Part shown: positions 1-7,209 of the stretch, one piece after another | How positions within the stretch are numbered: position 1 is the stretch's first letter | Layout: each line of letters begins with the position of its first letter | Assembly: GCA_013330975.1 (NCBI GenBank) | Contig: DUHG01000166.1 | Span: forward strand, 1 to 8,835 | Direction: 5' to 3' | Origin: Candidatus Bathyarchaeota archaeon | GTDB taxonomy: Archaea > Thermoproteota > Bathyarchaeia > Bathyarchaeales > Bathycorpusculaceae | DNA length: 8,835 nucleotides | Made by a program: the position numbers and the translations under genes | Notes under the pieces: generated by a model | The model's database searches: none | What the model was told of the DNA's origin: nothing | What the model saw: the letters and a program-made list of their open reading frames with translations, nothing else

Positions 1-57
1 TTATCGTCAAGTTTGGATTCTGTAAAAGACAGACTTAAGCGGTTGGTCGGGATGTGA
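1..57 (+). CDS. 3' end of an unidentified upstream gene (partial)
   Basis: Of the three plus-strand frames, only frame 1 stays open from the window edge, ending at a TGA at 55-57 that is followed at once by an in-frame TAG. The 18 visible residues end in SVKDRLKRLVGM, a charged, probably helical tail of the kind that closes a coiled-coil or helical protein. The tubulin-like gene starts 27 nt downstream on the same strand, so the two could be co-transcribed and this gene may belong to the same module. Too little is visible to name a family, and an open frame of this length can occur by chance. The clean protein-like tail and the close spacing are the only support. Confidence 0.5.
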   Translation, partial: LSSSLDSVKDRLKRLVGM

Positions 58-84
58 TAGAGCACGAAGATCTACCAGAACAGT

Positions 85-2733
85 TTGCACCTGATAGGGC
101 TAGGTTCAGCAGGGACAAACATAGTCGAAGCGTTCTTGAATAGTAAGAAAACTTCTCAGCTGCTTCAAAACGATATAACAAGGCTCAGCCTCTTGGCAAT
201 CGACATTGCAGACTCCGAAATCAGAAGTCTGCAGGAAAGCCATGAGAAGGCACAAATCGCGTTGGCAAAATCGGGAATACCCAAAGAGCGGCTGCGCTTG
301 ATCGCTCAATCTGTCAAATTTCCAACCGCCGAAGCGATGTTCGACTTCATTAACCAAAAGTACAATGAATATCTTTTGAGTGAAGGGGCAAAACTTGAAC
401 ATTTCAATCCATGGCTTTTGTCAACAGTGGCAATTCCACCTATGGCTGGAGGTGCTGGCAGACGAAGGGCATTGGCGAAAGCAATCTACGCACTGAACTA
501 TTACCAGCTGGGCATAATCAAGAGCTTCATAAACACATTCAAGGAACAAGCGCTTTCCTCAATTATATCTCCCACCGTGGTGCTAGCTTACGGTTTAGGG
601 GGAGGCACAGGAAGCGGCATATTCTTTGAATTTGCCCGGCATCTTAGAAAAGTTCTAGGCTCAGGTGTTCCTATCATCGGTTTGGTAATAACCCCTTGTG
701 GTGGCGACGACCCGCCTGCAAAAGGGTGCTCGGCCTTCGTGGCCATGAACGAACTATCACTTCTGCTGAACAAGGAGTATAACGAAATAGTTACTAAAAA
801 GTATGGCGAATATTACAAAAATCCTTTGAACGCTATGATCTATTTGCCGCTGCTGCCCGCATACTCAAAAGTCGGTAACATAATCTCAGCCCGAAGAGAA
901 ATGGACGAAATGGTCGTAGATATGCTATACACACTTATGGACTTCGACTTGGCTGACTTGCTGGGAGGGATAGGAACAGAAGTTGGTCTAACTGACAACT
1001 ATGTTCATACACTTGGAACCATTAAAGTGATGTACCCTATTGAAGAGTACCTATCTGCCTTCAAACTCAATTTCGAAAAACTCGAACTGCTTCATGATTT
1101 GTGGAAAGAGAAGCTTGACGTAGTAGACAAAATTGCAGCTCTTGTCAAAGTTGACCATGAAGCTGTCCGTGAATTGTACAAAAACTATCTAATTAGAACC
1201 GGAACGTTCGACATTGATCAATTTGAAGAAAAACTGAAGTCGATAATCTACAGTAATCCCAAGATCGACGAAGATCTTCAGCTGCACGTCAGAGGAATTG
1301 AAGATCAATCGAAAAACTGGCTAAATGAAATCATAAAGTACCTAAAAACAATAAAGCAAATCAGCAGAAAAGGAGCGGTCGAAAATGCTGTCATCAAACT
1401 GTCATTGCGCAGAGAAGGATCCAGAAGAATCGATAACTTGGAAAGCCTTCTAACAAGCTTCTCCAAGACATATCTAGATTTCTCTGAAAGGAAAGCCTAC
1501 ATCTTTGAACGCCTTACACAACTAATTCCAAGCTCGCAGGTTTTCACAATAAGACAAAAAAGAATTTTGGAAGACTTCATGAATCTCGCCGAACTGGCTG
1601 AGAAAGCTATAAACACGCTGAAATTCTACGATGAAACCAGATATATCACCGATGCGCTAATCAGATATTATGCGGTTTTGCCAGAATCAGAAGCTGAAAT
1701 GAAGCAACTTAAAGAGATCCAGTCCGAATTGGCAACGATTTATCTCATGGTTCAACTCATGCTGAGATCGCCGCAAGATGAAATAAGAATCATCGATGAA
1801 CACCTAACTTATCTGAATGCGATCAAAACAAAATATCTGGATAGAAGAAATTGTGAAGACAACGAACTAATCAGAATACAGGAAAACAAGAAGCGAAAGG
1901 AATTTGACAGAGACAAAGTTGAAAGGCAATTGAGACGATTCCTCAGCACAAAAAGATATGCTAGAGAACAAATGATTCAGATCGAGCGAGATCTGAAAAG
2001 AGCGCAAGAAGAAGAAACTCTCGCTTTAGAACGCCTCGAAAAGCTGGATACCGTACTTTGCCTATATGATGGGCTGAGCAAGAAGATTGAGGTCACCTCT
2101 GATTACCATAAGAAATTGAACAAAATCGTAGAACTCTACAAAGAGTATGAAGAGAGAATTGCGGAAATAACTCAGCCCAAAAAGTATTTTGAGCGATCAA
2201 CGGAACTCACCGAGAGTGAACAGCTAAAGATAATTTTCAAGATACTGGCGGAACAGGAAGAAACCCTGACCAAAGACATCATTCATCGAGAGATACTTGA
2301 CAAAGAGCACTACAAAGATTTCATGAAAAGTATAATAAGAGTCTTCAAAACGCCGAGCGTAATGGGGTACAAGCCAATTTACAAATCAGATTACATCTGG
2401 GTGACAGTGACAGCTCCTCCGAAACTCTGGAGCGACGATCTGAGCCAGGAAATATACACTGCGCTTGCTGGATACGTTACTAGTGAAGTTTCGAGAACTA
2501 TAACCGTTAGAATAATAGAAGCCCAAGATCCCTGGACAACCAGGATACTGGTTATAGGCGGCAGAGGAAGAGCAGAGCACTTGGAAGCCTTCGACGAAAT
2601 GCAATTGCTGTACAGCAAATCGAGCGATTTCGAGCGCGGTTTGAGTCGTTCCTATCTATTGGAGCATGGGACCTCAGCAACAAAAGTAATTGAAGAAATA
2701 AACAATGGGAGGCAAGACAAAAAGACAGCTTAA
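85..2733 (+). CDS. Tubulin/FtsZ-superfamily GTPase with a large helical insertion
   Basis: A predicted cytoplasmic, polymer-forming GTPase of 882 residues. Seen directly: a Rossmann-type start with GLGSAGTN at 5-12 (T1 loop), a GGAG loop at 122-125 in the T3 region, the tubulin signature GGGTGSG at 172-178 (T4), a MNELSLLLNK segment at 221-230 near the expected T6 position, and DFDLAD at 286-291. The last matches the FtsZ T7 motif NVDFAD, keeping both catalytic acids (D288, D291) with Asn changed to Asp. A long helical, strongly charged region runs from about 320 to 755, with the best coiled coil at about 575-700. Residues 764-830 then show a strand-helix-strand-strand pattern like the FtsZ C-terminal subdomain. 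FtsZ is usually about 350-400 residues, so this protein is roughly twice normal size. The TTG start at 85 is the only usual start after the in-frame stop at 58-60 and leads straight into strand S1; no convincing Shine-Dalgarno precedes it. The superfamily call is firm, the cellular role unknown. It may be near the large FtsZ-like/Tubulin_2 families linked to membrane remodelling. Confidence 0.88.
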   Translation: MHLIGLGSAGTNIVEAFLNSKKTSQLLQNDITRLSLLAIDIADSEIRSLQESHEKAQIALAKSGIPKERLRLIAQSVKFPTAEAMFDFINQKYNEYLLSEGAKLEHFNPWLLSTVAIPPMAGGAGRRRALAKAIYALNYYQLGIIKSFINTFKEQALSSIISPTVVLAYGLGGGTGSGIFFEFARHLRKVLGSGVPIIGLVITPCGGDDPPAKGCSAFVAMNELSLLLNKEYNEIVTKKYGEYYKNPLNAMIYLPLLPAYSKVGNIISARREMDEMVVDMLYTLMDFDLADLLGGIGTEVGLTDNYVHTLGTIKVMYPIEEYLSAFKLNFEKLELLHDLWKEKLDVVDKIAALVKVDHEAVRELYKNYLIRTGTFDIDQFEEKLKSIIYSNPKIDEDLQLHVRGIEDQSKNWLNEIIKYLKTIKQISRKGAVENAVIKLSLRREGSRRIDNLESLLTSFSKTYLDFSERKAYIFERLTQLIPSSQVFTIRQKRILEDFMNLAELAEKAINTLKFYDETRYITDALIRYYAVLPESEAEMKQLKEIQSELATIYLMVQLMLRSPQDEIRIIDEHLTYLNAIKTKYLDRRNCEDNELIRIQENKKRKEFDRDKVERQLRRFLSTKRYAREQMIQIERDLKRAQEEETLALERLEKLDTVLCLYDGLSKKIEVTSDYHKKLNKIVELYKEYEERIAEITQPKKYFERSTELTESEQLKIIFKILAEQEETLTKDIIHREILDKEHYKDFMKSIIRVFKTPSVMGYKPIYKSDYIWVTVTAPPKLWSDDLSQEIYTALAGYVTSEVSRTITVRIIEAQDPWTTRILVIGGRGRAEHLEAFDEMQLLYSKSSDFERGLSRSYLLEHGTSATKVIEEINNGRQDKKTA

Positions 2734-2740
2734 AGCTGTC
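2719..2740 (-). terminator. Hairpin plus T-tract at the convergent stop codons
   Basis: Read on the minus strand, GACAGCT and AGCTGTC form a perfect 7-bp stem (8 bp if the loop shrinks to 1 nt) around a TTA loop, followed directly by five Ts (2723-2719). This is the layout of an intrinsic terminator for the 440-residue protein gene. The palindrome contains the stop codons of both converging genes. Archaeal termination depends mainly on the T-tract, so the hairpin may be incidental or may stabilise the 3' end. On the plus strand the stem is not followed by a T-run. Confidence 0.55.
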
Positions 2741-4052
2741 CTAGGTCCTTCACAATCACTTTCCAATCTTCTTCTTTTATCGAACCCTGTTTCAGAGCTT
2801 GAGTTTTGATGGCATCTCCCTTTTTCTCCATTGTAGCGAGCGCATCCTTCACGTTGGCTCCTCCTAAGAACAGTAGCAGATCAACTCGATCATTGGCGTC
2901 TTCTACATATAACGGTTCAGTTACATAGACTGACTTGAGAATTGCCTTTTCCTTAAACCAGTCAGCAACTGCCAATTCAATCCTGTCTCGAGTTAATTTT
3001 TCTCTCAAGTCACGCGGAAGGCGTACAAGAACGTAAAGCACTGAAGCACTGATCAATTCAGTGGACTGCAAGGGTCTGAAAAGTGTAGTATCTAGAATGT
3101 TTTCCAGCGAGCCGTAAATTCTAAGGCTAGCGCCTGTAGCAGCTAGAATCGTGAATATCTTAACGTTGAAAGACCTTGATATCTCTGAGAGCTCATTGAC
3201 GAATGTTGTCTTTGCCAACATCAATTCGATGAGACTGTTGAGGACCATGTTTCCTTTTATTACTGCACCGGTTCTGTCAACGCCCGCATACTTGTTTAAT
3301 TGATCTCTACCGAGAAGAATCACAGTTGCTGTTTCTTTTGCAAGGCACATTCCTATTGAAGAAAAGGCGTTGAAATGGGCTGCTGAGGGTTGCAGTCTTG
3401 AGGGGGATAGCGCTAAAGTCACTGTGTTCAAATTCCACTCTTTGAGCTTGGAAACCAAAATAGGAGAAGTCGCACTCCCAATTCCTTCCCAAAGAGACGA
3501 TACTGTGAGAACGCCATATTTGTTGCCTTCGAGTTTGCCTCTTATCTTTTCGAATAATTCTTGGTTTTCAGCAAGATACGGTGATACTTGGTACCAGAAT
3601 TGGGTATCAACATTTGCGTCTAAGTATGCGATTTTCTCCGTGTCTAGTGCATCCTTGCCAAATCTAATTAGTCCTTCGCTTGATTTGCCAATGAAAATGG
3701 GTCGAAACGCGTCTATTGCGTTGGAGAGTTGACCTTTTGCTAGGATCTTGGCAGGGTACTCCCCAATGCAGATTAGAGCTTGATTAGGCAAAGTCTGCGG
3801 CTTTTCTTCCTGGGCTTTCTGAACTGGTTCGATTCTTGCTGTATCTACGTCAACAGATTCGGCTCTTTCGTTTTCAGTAGTTTTTGTTGTATTGGCTTCT
3901 GCTGCAGCCTCATGTTTTTCCACATTTAGACTATCCTCTTCTCTAGTTTGACCAGTGTCTTCTCCTTCGGGGCTCACACCCTTTTTCTGGAAAGACTTGA
4001 AGAATCGTTTTATAAAATCGCTTTTCACGACAAACCTTAAGAAGCGTTTCAT
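2730..4052 (-). CDS. Divergent tubulin-like protein with degenerate GTP-binding loop and N-terminal amphipathic helix
   Basis: This 440-residue protein has no family I can name with certainty. Residues 1-24 (from MKRFLRFVVK) form a basic helix with Phe, Ile, Leu and Val on one face, typical of peripheral membrane anchors. Residues 25-90 are a charged, Glu/Thr-rich and probably disordered linker. A globular domain follows. ALICIGEYPAKI (92-103) sits where tubulins have strand S1 and T1. SSLWEGIGSATSP (185-197) sits where GGGTGSG would be, but without the glycine run. Residues 337-400 repeat the strand-helix-strand-strand pattern seen at the C-terminus of the neighbouring 882-residue GTPase, ending LLLFLGGAN where that protein has ILVIGGRGR. 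No DxxD is present in the expected T7 region. I infer a nucleotide-blind tubulin-like partner. The open frame extends upstream to 4295, but that overlaps the divergent gene, and ATG at 4052 gives the natural amphipathic start. It could instead be an unrelated Rossmann-like protein. Confidence 0.62.
   Translation of the reverse strand: MKRFLRFVVKSDFIKRFFKSFQKKGVSPEGEDTGQTREEDSLNVEKHEAAAEANTTKTTENERAESVDVDTARIEPVQKAQEEKPQTLPNQALICIGEYPAKILAKGQLSNAIDAFRPIFIGKSSEGLIRFGKDALDTEKIAYLDANVDTQFWYQVSPYLAENQELFEKIRGKLEGNKYGVLTVSSLWEGIGSATSPILVSKLKEWNLNTVTLALSPSRLQPSAAHFNAFSSIGMCLAKETATVILLGRDQLNKYAGVDRTGAVIKGNMVLNSLIELMLAKTTFVNELSEISRSFNVKIFTILAATGASLRIYGSLENILDTTLFRPLQSTELISASVLYVLVRLPRDLREKLTRDRIELAVADWFKEKAILKSVYVTEPLYVEDANDRVDLLLFLGGANVKDALATMEKKGDAIKTQALKQGSIKEEDWKVIVKDLGQL
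4009..4017 (+). promoter_or_regulatory. Candidate archaeal TATA box for the membrane-protein gene
   Basis: TTTATAAAA matches the archaeal TATA consensus and would place transcription initiation near 4038-4042, about 30 nt before the ATG at 4072. A second A/T-rich stretch (ATAAAATA, 4051-4058) lies too close to that ATG for a leaderless start at 4072, though it would suit initiation near the in-frame TTG at 4078. The TATA candidate lies inside the first codons of the divergent gene. It is palindromic and could be a chance result of Phe/Ile/Lys codons. Confidence 0.3.
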
Positions 4053-4071
4053 AAAATAAGGCTTTAGGTTA

Positions 4072-6468
4072 ATGTCATTGAAGTTCAAATTGAAAGGAGC
4101 AAAACCAACCTCGGGCTTCAATGATTGGTATAAAAAACAAAAAACCAAGCGCGCAACCCAACGTGCCCTTGTGCCAACAATGCTTAGAGTTGTCACATTC
4201 GCTCTCACGCTTGCAAGCATGATTTTAGGGCTATCCTTATTGCCTCTTTTTCCACAACCGCTTCCGATAATAATCGCATTTTTGATTGCGTTCATAGCTT
4301 ACGAGAATCCGCTTTTCAGTTTACCTATAGGCGGGGCGCTCATAGGGCTTGGCTTGATCTACAATATATCTAAGGTCAATTTCATTTCCACCTTGGGCGA
4401 TCAGTTTGTCCGTGAAGTCGTGGTTTTCACTTTTCTCTTCGTGTTTACAATACTTCCCATCTTCTTTCATAAACACAAAGCTGCAATAGCTATTGATCTA
4501 GGCATAATAGCGGCCATTCTATTATTTTTTGGTCAAGCATATTTCTTGGCAGTGCCTTTGATTTTCGCTTCAATTGTAGTTTTCAAAAGACTTTCGATTC
4601 TTACAGCGGTATATTACGGTTTGATATCAACACCGCTGCTTATGATGCAGTATTTGGGCTTTATTATAGATGCAGCCGAAGTTAGAACTGATTGGTGGGT
4701 TCTACCGAACTCTAGCCCACCCATATTTGCTCCACTAACAGAACTCCTAAAGAGCCTGCAAGAATCTATGATTCAATTTAGATTGTTTGACACATCCCGA
4801 GTTGTCTATGCTATCACTGAACAAGTTACACAAACTCCTCCTCTGGCAGACCACACTATAATTGAGGTTTTGTCTCATTACTTGGATTCTGTTCCTGGAA
4901 TCGTTCTCTTTTTAGTGATAATTGCCGTCTTGGTTTCTGCAACTGTTATTGTTATGCGTCTTGTTCTAAAACAAGCAAACGTCTCTGAAAGAATACTTCC
5001 CCCGATTACAGCCGCTGTTGGAACCTTAGCTTTCTTCATTTGCCTCAGTGTACTCCAAGGACCATTGGCATTTGAGGCTAAAATCGAGAGCGGCAAAATA
5101 GCTATAGGTACAATCGCCGCTGCAGTGTTTGCTTTGCCGGCACTTTATATCGATCAAACTCCGAAAAGAGGCGCTACTGTGGATATGATAGCGCAAAAAG
5201 CAGGCGAGCTTTTGGGCAAACTTGAGGGGTTCGAAAAAACGCTCCAAAAAGTTCAGGAGACCCTGCCAGTTGATGTAAGCAGTCTCAAGGTTAAAATGTT
5301 GATTCTTAAAGACAAGCTTAATGATACGCTTTCCAAGACTTCGAATCAATTCTATGAACCTTCAGAAATAGATGACATATTTAGTCAGCTAGAGGTATTA
5401 GGCAAAGAAATAGCTAATCTGAATACTGAGTTAGACCTCTCTCTGAAAGCCTACCAAATGTTGGTCGAAGGAGAATATTCAACATGGATAGGAAGATTTC
5501 AAGATTTAGGGGTACAAGTCCCTACTACTCAGAGGAAGAATTTCCAGCAGGAACTACCGGTCGAAGAGCGAATAACTCAAATCAAAGAAACGATTGATGC
5601 TGGAGAAAATCTAGTGAAGGATGTCCTCAAGGCTGCCGAGCAAGCTTACAGTTTGATTAGGGAGATGTATGATCCAAAACTGCCTGAAGAAAGCCAAGCA
5701 GTTGCTTTCGCGAGAGAACAGCTTGTTGAGAATACCACTCCCTGGGTTGCTTCTAATTCTCTTTTCACCGCTCTAAACAATTGGAGAAAACAGTACAGGG
5801 TCGAAATTTCTCTGTCGATTTGCTATCTCCAGAATTCAATATCCGTTGTTGCTAGTCTGAGCGATCAGTGTGACCTTCTGCGTTCAGTGCTGGGCAAGGA
5901 CTTTTCTAAAGTTATGGATATTGTGAGAAGAGCTGAGAATTTAGAACTTGATGTCAAGAAGAACCCAATAACTGTAGGCAATTTCATCAGAACCAAGGAA
6001 GTGCTTCAGGCTTCGCTTGACATTGTAAGAGACATACTTGCTGTTCTGAACGAAAAACTAATAGCATTGGAGAAATCAATCGATAGTCTGTTGCCAACTG
6101 AGGAATATCTGTGGGAGAAAAACAATGTTTTAAGCGAACACATTGCTTTCGCAACAGGTATTTTCCTGGAGCCTTCGAAGCACCAGCCCGACCAGGCACT
6201 TGCGAACTTAAGACAAGCTGCCTCTTACATAGATGAATGCTTGTCTACCCTTGCTCGATATAAATATTTAGAGGAAATCTTGCTGAACTTTCCAATAGCA
6301 GAAATTGCCATCATAGACTCGCTAAAGCAAAAACCATGCATTTCAGTCCATGATTTGCCTTTTGAGCCGAAGATTGCAGAAGATTATCTCAGGCTATTCT
6401 ACAGTAAAAGATTTCGTGACTACTCTCTTGACAATCAAAGCGTAACTCTAATGCGCGCTAGCAAATGA
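4072..6468 (+). CDS. Ten-span membrane protein with long cytoplasmic helical/coiled-coil tail
   Basis: This 798-residue protein has no family I recognise. A basic N-terminus (KKQKTKRATQR, 21-31) is followed by hydrophobic segments at roughly 37-59, 63-78, 82-98, 113-132, 137-153, 155-171, 177-199, 274-297, 309-329 and 341-360. Positive charges at HKHK (133-136), FKR (171-173) and MRLVLK (295-300) fall where ten spans with both ends inside would predict. One extracytoplasmic loop of about 75 residues (200-273) separates spans 7 and 8. Residues 370-735 are almost wholly helical with heptad-like stretches and no recognisable catalytic motif. Residues about 736-794 could form a small winged-helix-like unit, from FPIAEIAIIDSL to a short strand pair near SLDNQSVTLM; this is a weak guess. 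The ATG at 4072 lies 19 bp from the divergent ATG at 4052. A receptor or scaffold that presents its tail to the tubulin-like proteins is inferred from context only. Confidence 0.82.
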   Translation: MSLKFKLKGAKPTSGFNDWYKKQKTKRATQRALVPTMLRVVTFALTLASMILGLSLLPLFPQPLPIIIAFLIAFIAYENPLFSLPIGGALIGLGLIYNISKVNFISTLGDQFVREVVVFTFLFVFTILPIFFHKHKAAIAIDLGIIAAILLFFGQAYFLAVPLIFASIVVFKRLSILTAVYYGLISTPLLMMQYLGFIIDAAEVRTDWWVLPNSSPPIFAPLTELLKSLQESMIQFRLFDTSRVVYAITEQVTQTPPLADHTIIEVLSHYLDSVPGIVLFLVIIAVLVSATVIVMRLVLKQANVSERILPPITAAVGTLAFFICLSVLQGPLAFEAKIESGKIAIGTIAAAVFALPALYIDQTPKRGATVDMIAQKAGELLGKLEGFEKTLQKVQETLPVDVSSLKVKMLILKDKLNDTLSKTSNQFYEPSEIDDIFSQLEVLGKEIANLNTELDLSLKAYQMLVEGEYSTWIGRFQDLGVQVPTTQRKNFQQELPVEERITQIKETIDAGENLVKDVLKAAEQAYSLIREMYDPKLPEESQAVAFAREQLVENTTPWVASNSLFTALNNWRKQYRVEISLSICYLQNSISVVASLSDQCDLLRSVLGKDFSKVMDIVRRAENLELDVKKNPITVGNFIRTKEVLQASLDIVRDILAVLNEKLIALEKSIDSLLPTEEYLWEKNNVLSEHIAFATGIFLEPSKHQPDQALANLRQAASYIDECLSTLARYKYLEEILLNFPIAEIAIIDSLKQKPCISVHDLPFEPKIAEDYLRLFYSKRFRDYSLDNQSVTLMRASK

Positions 6469-6481
6469 AATAAGTTGCCTG

Positions 6482-6486
6482 TTTTT
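6482..6486 (+). terminator. Possible T-tract terminator after the membrane-protein gene
   Basis: A run of five Ts begins 14 nt after the TGA at 6466-6468. Short T-tracts close behind a stop are the usual archaeal termination signal. No stem precedes it and five Ts is the lower limit, so the call is weak. Confidence 0.3.
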
Positions 6487-6514
6487 GGAATATTCAGTCA
6501 AGAATAGTCCAAGC

Positions 6515-6532
6515 GCCTTGGAACTTCAAGGC
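6515..6532. repeat. Inverted repeat in the convergent intergenic spacer (6469-6588)
   Basis: GCCTTG (6515-6520) and CAAGGC (6527-6532) can pair as a 6-bp stem around a 6-nt loop. It sits midway in the 120-bp spacer between the converging membrane-protein and pyrophosphatase genes and could help separate the two transcripts. No T-run directly follows on either strand. I see no gene, tRNA or promoter in the rest of the spacer. Confidence 0.35.
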
Positions 6533-6588
6533 ATTTCAATTTACCTTGAAAACTGGGCGTTTAGGCTTGGGATCAATTTCGCGTTCTT

Positions 6589-7209
6589 TTACAATCTGTT
6601 TTCCAAACTTTGTTTTCTGTACCACTCTGCAAATTTGCGCAAACCTCTTGCACGATGTGATAGCTGATTCTTCTCCAGGATTGACATCTCTGCAAAGGTT
6701 TTCTTTTTTCCTTCCGGCAGGAAGATAGGATCAAATCCGAAGCCCGTTTTGCCGTTTCCCCATCTCTCCTTATCGGCTATCTCTCCCTCAGTTTCGCCCT
6801 CGAAGCACACTGGTTTACCTCTTCCGTCATAGTATGCAATTGCTGATCGAAAAGTTGCCTTTCTGTTTTCAACTTTCTCCATGAGTTTGAGAATTCCTGG
6901 ATTGCTTATGGTTTTGTAGACATAAGCTGCATATGGTCCCGGGAATCCTTTTAATTCATGTATGAATAATCCTGCATCCTCTGCTATCAAAGGCAGGCGA
7001 CATAGCTTGAAGGCTTCGAAGATACTTGTCTTGGCTATTTCTGCTATGTTGTCGTTTTGGACTTCAAAAGTCTTAACGTTTAGCATAGCCGAGGCGAAGC
7101 CATATTCCTTCAGGATAATTCTTGCCTCGCTAAACTTGTTGAAATTGCCCGTAGCAAAAAAAACAATTTTGGCTCGTAGGCTAAGCTCAGTCTTCCCTTC
7201 TTTTTTCAA
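6589..7209 (-). CDS. rdgB: XTP/dITP pyrophosphatase, HAM1/RdgB family
   Basis: This house-cleaning enzyme hydrolyses XTP, ITP and dITP to the monophosphate and pyrophosphate, keeping deaminated purines out of nucleic acids. At 206 residues it is close to the family norm of about 185-200. Family motifs in order: ATGNFNKFSEA (19-29) for nucleotide phosphates; EDAGL at 77-81, with the acidic metal/catalytic residues, continuing to the substrate-loop FPGPYAA (89-95); GFGFDPIF (156-163) then FAEM (172-175); and LSHRARGL (183-190), the closing purine-specificity motif. No ATG lies near the first strand. The TTG at 7209 is chosen because AGAGGA (7222-7217) precedes it by 8 nt. That start overlaps the end of bud32 by 23 bp. 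An ATG further upstream (7254) would add 15 residues unlike the family. It is the last gene of the kae1-bud32 cluster, probably translated from the same message. Confidence 0.93.
   Translation of the reverse strand: MKKEGKTELSLRAKIVFFATGNFNKFSEARIILKEYGFASAMLNVKTFEVQNDNIAEIAKTSIFEAFKLCRLPLIAEDAGLFIHELKGFPGPYAAYVYKTISNPGILKLMEKVENRKATFRSAIAYYDGRGKPVCFEGETEGEIADKERWGNGKTGFGFDPIFLPEGKKKTFAEMSILEKNQLSHRARGLRKFAEWYRKQSLENRL

Noticed and set aside
4053..4295. Upstream extension of the 440-residue protein to an ATG at 4295 (521 residues)
   Set aside because: The added 81 residues are antisense to the well-supported N-terminus and first membrane span of the divergent gene, and the ATG at 4052 yields a sensible amphipathic start.
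4693..4724. Inverted repeat GGTGGG / CCCACC
   Set aside because: It is 6 bp with a 16-nt loop inside the membrane-protein coding sequence (WWVLPNSSPP) and is explained by codon use.
6485..6728. Two 60-codon plus-strand open frames in and beyond the convergent spacer
   Set aside because: Most of each runs antisense to the pyrophosphatase coding region, neither resembles a protein family, and neither has a convincing ribosome binding site.
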